DNA of 6,225 nucleotides, taken from NCBI GenBank assembly GCA_945872035.1, contig CAMBYA010000149.1:1-6225 (forward strand), written 5' to 3'. Positions within the stretch are counted from its first letter, which is position 1; every line of letters begins with the position of its first letter. Below the pieces are notes generated by a model. It was not told the DNA's origin. It saw only the letters and a program-made list of their open reading frames with translations, and ran no database searches. Position numbers and translations under genes: made by a program. Source of the stretch: Rhizobium sp. Q54. GTDB taxonomy: Bacteria > Pseudomonadota > Alphaproteobacteria > SMXS01. Positions 1 to 4,882 of this stretch are shown one piece after another.

Positions 1-43
1 TGATTCGCGCGGCCGCGAAGGGCCTCATTAGGGGTCATGCGCC

Positions 44-71
44 TTGTTCCCCCATCATCTTGTGTTATCAT
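44..71 (+). promoter_or_regulatory. Candidate sigma70 promoter of the PuuD-like gene
   Basis: A -35-like TTGTTC (44-49) and a -10-like TATCAT (66-71) are separated by 16 bases, which would start transcription near 78 and leave a leader of about 59 bases. The leader can fold a 6-bp stem (AGAGGC 82-87 with GCCTCT 102-107, 14-base loop) before the ribosome binding site. The boxes are imperfect matches and were picked by eye, so this is tentative. Nothing gene-like is seen in bases 1-121. Confidence 0.35.
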
Positions 72-136
72 CCCGCAACGAAGAGGCAATAGTCGCTCAG
101 GGCCTCTGATCTAGCGCCAAAATGGGGAGAGACAAC

Positions 137-742
137 ATGTCAAAAATAACCGACTCGCTACCGATCACTATCGTCTGCGGCATCATCCTGACGATCATCA
201 TGGTTTTCGTCGGTCAGCACACCATCACTGGCTCCCTGTCCATGGGGCCCGTGGTCGATGTGCCGATGTATGTCGAATTTCTCGATCGCTGGCTGCACGT
301 GATCAGCGGCATCATGTGGATCGGCCTGCTCTGGTACTTCAATTTCGTGCAGATCCCGACCATGCCCAAAATCCCCGACGAACTGAAGCCGGGCGTTTCC
401 AAGCACATCGCGCCCGAGGCACTGTTCTGGTTCCGCTGGGGCGCCATGGCTACCCTGATCACCGGCCTGCTGCTCGCGCTGTTCAGCGATTACCTGATCG
501 ACGCCCTGCTGCTGCGGCACGGCATTGGCTATGGCATGTGGTTCGCCATGATCATGTGGTTCAACGTCTGGTTCATCATCTGGCCGAGCCAGAAGATCGC
601 GCTGGGCCTGGTTCAGGCCGACGCGGCCGCCAAGCCGAAGGCCGCCGCCCGCGCCAAGATGTTCTCGCGCATCAACACCCTGCTCTCGATCCCCATGCTC
701 TATGCCATGGTGGGCCAGATGCATGGCGGCTTCGACTTCTGA
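137..742 (+). CDS. Urate oxidase N-terminal (PuuD-type) membrane protein, short form
   Basis: This 201-residue integral membrane protein resembles the membrane domain of PuuD-type urate hydroxylases (urate oxidase N-terminal family). Hydrophobic segments lie at about residues 9-26, 52-70, 98-117, 132-149 and 182-195. Recognisable family blocks are RWLHVISGIMWIG (51-63, with His54), the stretch around PEALFWFRWG (93-102), NVWFIIWPSQK (143-153) and a C-terminal RINTLLSIPM (178-187). Full-length PuuD proteins are about twice as long and carry a C-terminal cytochrome c domain with a CxxCH motif; here the protein stops before it and no CxxCH is present. Urate oxidation therefore cannot be assumed; a membrane redox or haem-binding role is an inference from the family. 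The ATG at 137 is preferred over the in-frame ATG at 122 because GGGGAGA (124-130) is well placed as its ribosome binding site, and using 122 would put that site inside the gene. No purine catabolism genes are nearby. It is a single-gene unit closed by a terminator. Confidence 0.8.
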   Translation: MSKITDSLPITIVCGIILTIIMVFVGQHTITGSLSMGPVVDVPMYVEFLDRWLHVISGIMWIGLLWYFNFVQIPTMPKIPDELKPGVSKHIAPEALFWFRWGAMATLITGLLLALFSDYLIDALLLRHGIGYGMWFAMIMWFNVWFIIWPSQKIALGLVQADAAAKPKAAARAKMFSRINTLLSIPMLYAMVGQMHGGFDF

Positions 743-763
743 GCGAAACGCCAGCCGTTACCG

Positions 764-791
764 AAAGGGCGCCTTCGGGCGCCCTTTTTTT
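764..791 (+). terminator. Intrinsic terminator with UUCG tetraloop, shared by convergent genes
   Basis: A perfect 10-bp stem (AAAGGGCGCC 764-773 with GGCGCCCTTT 778-787) closes a TTCG loop (774-777), and seven T residues run from 785 to 791. It starts 22 bases after the stop of the PuuD-like gene. On the minus strand the same stem lies 24 bases past the end of the Mth938-like gene but has only a short T run, so it should work best on the + strand and may also stop the converging transcript. Confidence 0.92.
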
Positions 792-810
792 GTGTCTTCG
801 AGGTCGGGGT

Positions 811-1191
811 TTACACTACCGGGATCAGTGCGGCGGCGACCTGACGGCCGTCGGTCAGCAGCACATTGAAGGTGCGGCATGCGGCGCCCGTGTCCATGAC
901 GTCGATGGCGATACCATGGTCGTCCCGGAGACGCCGGAGCAGTGCGCGGTCGACGGGCGCGATGCTCGGGCCGCTGCCCAGCAGAAGCACGTCGATGTCC
1001 CCGGCGGCATCGATAGCCGGCTGAAAGCTCTCATAGCTGATGTCGGATAGACCGCCGGCCGTCCATGGAACGACGCCGCCTGGCAGGACCAGAACCGAAC
1101 CCTGGTAGCGCCTGCCGGCGATGCGAAAGCCGCCGTCGCCATAGCCCTGGATCAGGAACCGGCCACCCTGCGCCTGTTCCTCGAGCCGCAT
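811..1191 (-). CDS. Mth938-like domain protein (DUF498 / NDUFAF3-related)
   Basis: The 126-residue protein is a complete single-domain member of the Mth938-like family, which includes the human complex I assembly factor NDUFAF3. Diagnostic stretches are IQGYGDGGFRIAG (14-26), the strand YQGSVLVLP (29-37), the LLLGSG turn (69-74) and MDTGAACRTFNVLL (99-112), followed by a typical C-terminal VAAALIPV. The bacterial role is not established; a link to membrane protein or respiratory complex assembly is inferred from the eukaryotic relative and from frequent proximity to sec genes. Its ATG lies one base after the yajC stop (TAG-C-ATG) with no strong ribosome binding site of its own, which suggests translation coupled to yajC. 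In many alphaproteobacteria secD and secF separate the two genes; here they do not. Confidence 0.88.
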   Translation of the reverse strand: MRLEEQAQGGRFLIQGYGDGGFRIAGRRYQGSVLVLPGGVVPWTAGGLSDISYESFQPAIDAAGDIDVLLLGSGPSIAPVDRALLRRLRDDHGIAIDVMDTGAACRTFNVLLTDGRQVAAALIPVV

Positions 1192-1192
1192 G

Positions 1193-1522
1193 CTACTCGG
1201 CGTCGTTGGCCGGCTTCTTGGAAGCCAGCGGCTCCTTCGCCGCCTCCTTGACCGGTTCGCCCTTGGAGCGCACGTCGGCGATGGTGGAGGTGACGATGCG
1301 GACCTGGGTGTTGGGGGCGATCTCGATGACCACCTCCTCGCCGCTCTCGACCTTCACGACCTTGCCGATGACGCCACCGGCGGTGACGACCGTATCACCG
1401 CGGCGCATGGCGGCGAGCCGCGCCTTGTGCTCCTTCATCCGCTTCTGCTGCGGCCGGAACACGATGAAATAGAACACCGCGAACATCAGAATGATGAAAA
1501 AGAACGGTTCGAGCTGCGACAT
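1193..1522 (-). CDS. yajC: YajC, accessory subunit of the Sec preprotein translocase
   Basis: YajC is a small single-span inner membrane protein that associates with SecDF and the SecYEG channel. The 109-residue product has the family layout: a hydrophobic helix at about 5-22, the post-membrane motif FRPQQKR (22-28), a basic segment, and the cytoplasmic beta domain beginning GDTVVTAGGVIGKV (42-55). The C-terminal tail is rich in Lys, Glu and Ala (88-109). The start at 1522 is chosen because AGGAG (1529-1533) lies six bases upstream; a start at 1561 would add 13 residues before the normal YajC beginning and would absorb the ribosome binding site. It is the first gene of a two-gene minus-strand operon with the Mth938-like gene. 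No secD or secF follows, so its usual partners must be encoded elsewhere in the genome if present. Confidence 0.95.
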   Translation of the reverse strand: MSQLEPFFFIILMFAVFYFIVFRPQQKRMKEHKARLAAMRRGDTVVTAGGVIGKVVKVESGEEVVIEIAPNTQVRIVTSTIADVRSKGEPVKEAAKEPLASKKPANDAE

Positions 1523-1550
1523 TCCATGCTCCTGCTGGCGGTGTGGCCGG

Positions 1551-1578
1551 ACTATACCCACGCAAGGGATAATTGCAA
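1551..1578 (-). promoter_or_regulatory. Candidate sigma70 promoter of yajC
   Basis: Reading the minus strand, TTGCAA (1578-1573) and TATAGT (1556-1551) are separated by 16 bases. The -10 box matches the consensus at five of six positions. Transcription would begin near 1544, giving a leader of about 22 bases that holds the AGGAG site used by yajC. Position and quality fit well, but no experiment supports it. Confidence 0.55.
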
Positions 1579-1610
1579 ACCTGTCGTCCGGTGAGGCGCG
1601 GCGCGGGTCA

Positions 1611-1639
1611 TTGGCCGTGAGGCGGCCTGCATGCTAACG
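1611..1639 (+). promoter_or_regulatory. Weak candidate promoter of the DUF815 ATPase gene
   Basis: TTGGCC (1611-1616) is followed after 17 bases by CTAACG (1634-1639), a poor -10 match. It is the best pair I could find by eye in the 165-base divergent spacer between yajC and the ATPase gene, and would start transcription near 1646. A ribosome binding site, AGGGAG (1677-1682), follows downstream. Confidence 0.2.
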
Positions 1640-1687
1640 TCCCGCCGCCCAGGGACCCACCAGACCTCGCCCATGTAGGGAGCGACC

Positions 1688-2557
1688 GTGACCGAAACAA
1701 GCGATGCCAGCGAGATTCTTGCCGCGCTAAGGCGCATTGCCGATGCGCTCGAACGCCAGTCGCCGCCGCCTGTCGCCGCGCTGTCGCTGGACGGTGCCGA
1801 CGCATTCATCTGGCACGCCGATCCGGACCGGCTCACCCCCGTGCCCGTCGTGAACCGGGTGGATTTCGACCTGCTGCGCGGCATCGACCGGGTGCGCGAC
1901 ATCCTGCTGGACAACACCAGGCGCTTCGCCGGCGGCTTCCCCGCCAACAACGCCCTGCTGTGGGGCGCGCGCGGCATGGGCAAGAGCTCGCTGGTCAAGG
2001 CTGTCCACGCCGAGATCAACAGCGAGCGTCCCGGCGCCCTCGCCCTCGTCGAGATCAACCGCGAGGACATCCCCACCCTGCCCCGGCTGCTGCACGGCCT
2101 GCGCGGCCAGCGGCGGCGGTCGGTGCTGTACTGCGACGACCTGTCGTTCGACCATGACGACACCACCTACAAGTCGCTGAAGGCGGTGCTGGAAGGCGGC
2201 CTGGAAGGAAGGCCCGAGAACGTGATTTTCTACGCCACGTCGAACCGCCGCCACCTGATGCCCCGCGACATGATCGAGAACGAGCGCTCGACCGCCATCA
2301 ACCCGGCCGAAGCCGTCGAGGAGAAGATCTCGCTGTCCGACCGGTTCGGCCTTTGGCTCGGCTTCCATACCTGCAGCCAGGACGACTACCTGGCCATGAT
2401 CGCCGGCTACCTCGACCGCTACGGCCTGGCGGGCGATGACGAGCAGATCCGCGCCGACGCGCTGGAATGGTCGGTCACCCGCGGCGCCCGTTCGGGCCGC
2501 GTCGCCTGGCAGTTCATCCAGGACCTGGCTGGACGGATGGGACGGACCCTCGACTGA
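1688..2557 (+). CDS. DUF815-family AAA+ type ATPase
   Basis: The 289-residue protein is a predicted cytoplasmic P-loop ATPase of the DUF815 family, whose cellular role is not established. Residues 1-25 form a likely helix (EILAALRRIADALERQ). The conserved RVDFDLLRGIDRVRD block (57-71) precedes Walker A, GARGMGKSS (93-101). Walker B is VLYCDDL (146-152), and FYATSNRRH (181-189) matches a sensor 1 position. The segment EEKISLSDRFGLWLGF (211-226) is a family hallmark, and GARSGRVAWQF (266-276) fits the C-terminal lid. All nucleotide-binding elements look intact and the length is normal. The start is GTG, with AGGGAG (1677-1682) five bases upstream. It is divergent from yajC, an arrangement common in alphaproteobacteria, but a role in protein export is not shown. 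No convincing terminator follows. Confidence 0.92.
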   Translation: MTETSDASEILAALRRIADALERQSPPPVAALSLDGADAFIWHADPDRLTPVPVVNRVDFDLLRGIDRVRDILLDNTRRFAGGFPANNALLWGARGMGKSSLVKAVHAEINSERPGALALVEINREDIPTLPRLLHGLRGQRRRSVLYCDDLSFDHDDTTYKSLKAVLEGGLEGRPENVIFYATSNRRHLMPRDMIENERSTAINPAEAVEEKISLSDRFGLWLGFHTCSQDDYLAMIAGYLDRYGLAGDDEQIRADALEWSVTRGARSGRVAWQFIQDLAGRMGRTLD

Positions 2558-2619
2558 CAGGTTTCCAGGGATTGAAAAATTCCCGGCTCGTCTCTCGAAT
2601 ACTGCTCCCGATCCCATAT

Positions 2620-2643
2620 TTTACGTTGTAAACAACATTGTTG
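2620..2643 (+). promoter_or_regulatory. Cluster of overlapping dyads, candidate TetR-type operator
   Basis: Three short inverted repeats interlock in 24 bases: TTTAC-GTT-GTAAA (2620-2632), GTTGT-AA-ACAAC (2625-2636) and CAACA-T-TGTTG (2633-2643). Each has perfect 5-bp arms. The block is AT-rich against its surroundings and its right edge runs into the -35 box of the candidate promoter of the dioxygenase gene. Dyads of the TTTAC-N-GTAAA kind are frequent targets of TetR-family repressors, and a TetR gene lies downstream of the dioxygenase. The assignment is an inference; I saw no second copy in front of the TetR gene. Confidence 0.5.
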
Positions 2644-2669
2644 AGTTGCGGGCGAGACTCGTCGACAAT
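2641..2669 (+). promoter_or_regulatory. Candidate promoter of the carotenoid oxygenase gene
   Basis: TTGAGT (2641-2646) and GACAAT (2664-2669) are separated by 17 bases and each match the sigma70 consensus at four of six positions. The start would be near 2676, leaving a leader of about 25 bases with the GGGGAG ribosome binding site (2687-2692) inside it. The -35 box overlaps the end of the dyad cluster, so a bound regulator could block polymerase. Confidence 0.4.
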
Positions 2670-2700
2670 GGCTCCCACAACAACCCGGGGAGCATACGAC

Positions 2701-4056
2701 ATGTCAGCCGTTCTTGAAAACACCACGCCCGCCCATCTGCTGGGCAATGGACGACCGGTTACCAGCGAACAGACCCTCACCGACCTGAAGGTGACGGGAA
2801 CCATTCCCGCCGAACTCGATGGCCGATATGTGCGCGCCGGCGCCAATCCGTTCACGGGCAAGAGCGATCATCCGTTCCTGGGCGACGGCATGCTGCACGG
2901 GGTCCGGTTGCGCGACGGCAAGGCGCAGTGGTACCGCAACCGCTATGTGCAGACACCGTTCATCCGGAACCCGGCCCTCAACATCTTCGATCCGGCCGTG
3001 GCGATGGACATGACGGCGTCAAAGGCCAACACCCACGTCATCGGACACGCGGGCAAGATACTGGCGCTCGAGGAAGGCCACTTTCCCTACGAACTGGATG
3101 GCGACCTGAACACGGTCGGGCCGACTGACTTCAATGGAGTCCTCAAGGGCTCGTTCACGGCACACCCGAAGATCTGTCCAGTCACCGGCGAACTGCTGGC
3201 CTTCGGCTACTCGGCGTTCCCGCCCTTCCTGCGCTATCTGCGCGTCTCGGCCGACGGCAAGCTGGTGCAGACCGAAAACATCACCGTCGGCGGCCCGACG
3301 ATGATGCACGACTTCAACATCACCCGGAACCACGTCATCTTCATGGACCTGCCGGCCGTCTTCAGCCTCGAGGCGGCGATGAAAGGCGAACTCCCGATCC
3401 GGTGGGACGACAACTATCCCGCCCGCATCGGCGTCATGCCGCGCAATGGCACCGACGCCGACGTCGTGTGGTACGACATCAACCCATGCTACGTCTTCCA
3501 CCCGATGAACGCCTACGAGGACGGCGACAAGATCGTGATCGACGTCGCCCGCTTCGACTATATCTGGCGCACCTCGGCCATGGACTTTCCCAATCCCATG
3601 CTGTGGCGCTGGACGATCGACACCAGGAAGGGAACCATCCACGAGGAACAGGTGGACGACCGCCCGGCGGAGTTCCCTCGCGTCGCCGACAGCGTCGTCG
3701 GCCTCAAGCATCGTTACGGATACGTGATGCGGATGGGACAGGGAGGGCTGGCCGGCGATTCCGGAAAGACCTCCGGTGGCATCCGCAAGTACGACCGGGA
3801 GGCCGGCACCTATTCCGACATCGACTTCGGCGTCGGCCGCCAGGGCGGCGAGCCGGTCTTCGCTCCCTCGGCCGATCCCAAAAGCGAGGATGACGGTTAC
3901 CTGATGACCTACGTCCACGACGCGGATACGGATACCAGCCGGCTGGTGATCATGGACGCGGCGTCGATGGACAATACGCCGGTGGCGACGGTGGAACTGC
4001 CACGGATCCCCAGCGGCTTCCACGGCAGCTGGATCCCGGCTTCCGTGGTTGCCTGA
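2701..4056 (+). CDS. Carotenoid cleavage dioxygenase family enzyme (lignostilbene / apocarotenoid type)
   Basis: This 451-residue protein belongs to the RPE65/carotenoid cleavage oxygenase family: non-haem Fe(II) enzymes that split a carbon-carbon double bond with O2 to give two carbonyl products. All four iron ligands of the seven-bladed propeller are visible: His155 in FTAHPKICP, His203 in MMHDFNIT, His267 in CYVFHPMNAYE and His441 in GFHGSWIP. Second-shell glutamates are likely at 124/125, 273 (NAYE) and 384 (GGEPVF). The N-terminal signature GDGMLHGVRLRDGKAQWYRN (61-80) is typical. There is no signal peptide, so it should be cytoplasmic. Length is normal and no break is seen. Family members act on carotenoids, apocarotenoids, stilbenes or isoeugenol-like phenylpropenes; the sequence alone does not choose, and no carotenoid biosynthesis gene is in view. 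The ATG at 2701 has GGGGAG eight bases upstream; a TTG start at 2638 would place the promoter and part of the dyad cluster inside the gene. A TetR-family regulator gene follows on the same strand. Confidence 0.93.
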   Translation: MSAVLENTTPAHLLGNGRPVTSEQTLTDLKVTGTIPAELDGRYVRAGANPFTGKSDHPFLGDGMLHGVRLRDGKAQWYRNRYVQTPFIRNPALNIFDPAVAMDMTASKANTHVIGHAGKILALEEGHFPYELDGDLNTVGPTDFNGVLKGSFTAHPKICPVTGELLAFGYSAFPPFLRYLRVSADGKLVQTENITVGGPTMMHDFNITRNHVIFMDLPAVFSLEAAMKGELPIRWDDNYPARIGVMPRNGTDADVVWYDINPCYVFHPMNAYEDGDKIVIDVARFDYIWRTSAMDFPNPMLWRWTIDTRKGTIHEEQVDDRPAEFPRVADSVVGLKHRYGYVMRMGQGGLAGDSGKTSGGIRKYDREAGTYSDIDFGVGRQGGEPVFAPSADPKSEDDGYLMTYVHDADTDTSRLVIMDAASMDNTPVATVELPRIPSGFHGSWIPASVVA

Positions 4057-4222
4057 TCCGGGCGGAAAGCCTTGCCTGACGCAAGACATCCGGGATAGAC
4101 CACCGCGCGGTTCCTGCTAGCGTGCGCGAGCCAATTCCCCATCGCGGGGATGGGCTCTTGCGCGTCCTGTAGCGAAGCGCGAACCTCAAATACTCACCGC
4201 GATATCGACCGGAGCGGAAGGC
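4057..4222 (+). other. Spacer between the dioxygenase and TetR genes
   Basis: This 166-base spacer holds several weak hairpins: CTTGC/GCAAG (4071-4075 with 4081-4085) and CCCATC/GATGGG (4138-4143 with 4149-4154), neither followed by a T run, so no firm terminator is called. An 8-bp palindrome, CGATATCG (4200-4207), lies just before the ribosome binding site GGAG (4211-4214) of the TetR gene. I could not pick a convincing promoter, so the TetR gene may have a weak promoter of its own or be read from the dioxygenase promoter. Confidence 0.4.
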
Positions 4223-4882
4223 ATGCCAAGGGCGAGGACGGCCGAGGAGGTTCAGGCATTTCGGGACGAGCTCTGTGCCGTGGCGACACGGCGCTTCGCC
4301 GCCCTCGGCTATGAGGGCGTCACGATACGCGCCCTGGCGGCGGAGATCGGCTGCAGTCCGATGACGCCCTATAGCTATTTCAAGGACAAGGAAGCAATCT
4401 TCGCGGCCGTGAGGGCCTCGGCCTTCGAACGCCTTGCCGACGCGTGCGAGGTTGCAGCGGCGAGTGTCCCCGACGACCGCCAGCGGGCGGAGGGTCTCGC
4501 CCGTGCCTATCTGGGCTTCGCCGTCTTGGAGCCGGATGCCTACAAGATCATGTTCGAGCTGTCCCAGCCGGATGAGCTTGCCTATCCGGAAGTGGTCGAG
4601 CAGGTCGAGCGCTGCCGGCGATTCATGGCGCAGCCGACCGAGATCCTGGTTCGGGAAGGCATCCTCGAGGGAGATCCGAAGAAGCTGTCACAGCTTTTCT
4701 GGGCAGGCATTCACGGCGTCATCGTCCTGCATATGGCAGGCAAACTTGTTCCTGGAACCAGCCTGGAAGAACTCTACGCGATGATGCTGACGGCGCTCAC
4801 CCGCGGTTCCCGGGGGGCGCGATTTCACGAGATCGAATCCACGGCGACCCCTGGCCACCGATTGCCAAGTCCTACTTCCTAG
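4223..4882 (+). CDS. TetR/AcrR-family transcriptional regulator with WHG-type C-terminal domain
   Basis: The 219-residue protein is a ligand-responsive DNA-binding regulator, expected to act as a dimer. The N-terminal helix-turn-helix is clear: helix 1 around residues 8-28, then TIRALAAEIGCSPMTPYSYF (34-53) and KDKEAIFAAV. The C-terminal part carries Trp160, His164 and Gly165 in FWAGIHGVIVLH (159-170), the pattern after which the WHG domain is named. The final 25 or so residues (GARFHEIESTATPGHRLPSP and on) are low in predicted structure and look like a tail. The ATG at 4223 has GGAG eight bases upstream. It sits 166 bases after the dioxygenase gene on the same strand and its last 11 bases overlap the convergent PQQ dehydrogenase gene. 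The most likely target is the dyad cluster before the dioxygenase gene; control of the PQQ dehydrogenase cannot be judged because its promoter lies outside the window. Confidence 0.93.
   Translation: MPRARTAEEVQAFRDELCAVATRRFAALGYEGVTIRALAAEIGCSPMTPYSYFKDKEAIFAAVRASAFERLADACEVAAASVPDDRQRAEGLARAYLGFAVLEPDAYKIMFELSQPDELAYPEVVEQVERCRRFMAQPTEILVREGILEGDPKKLSQLFWAGIHGVIVLHMAGKLVPGTSLEELYAMMLTALTRGSRGARFHEIESTATPGHRLPSPTS

Noticed and set aside
2566..2586. Possible terminator after the ATPase gene (GGGA/TCCC around an A-rich loop)
   Set aside because: Only four contiguous base pairs and no T run after the stem.
2572..2600. TTGAAA (2572-2577) with TCGAAT (2595-2600) as the dioxygenase promoter
   Set aside because: Spacing is 17 bases, but the -10 is poor and the leader would be about 95 bases; the pair at 2641-2669 fits the ribosome binding site and dyads better.
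1727..2617. Long minus-strand open frame opposite the DUF815 ATPase gene
   Set aside because: It has no recognisable domain, and it mirrors a well-supported gene in GC-rich DNA where antisense frames stay open by chance.
2638..2700. Upstream TTG start giving a dioxygenase 21 residues longer
   Set aside because: The ATG at 2701 has a well-spaced GGGGAG site, and the upstream stretch contains a candidate promoter and the edge of a dyad cluster.
4038..4071. Hairpin over the dioxygenase stop codon (GGCTTCCG with CGGAAAGCC, one bulge)
   Set aside because: The loop is 17 bases, the 5' arm is coding sequence and no T run follows, so it is not a convincing terminator.
3019..4089. Long minus-strand open frame (356 codons) opposite the dioxygenase gene
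   Set aside because: Composition is dominated by Val, Asp, His, Gly and Arg with no family match, while the + strand holds all four iron-binding histidine motifs.
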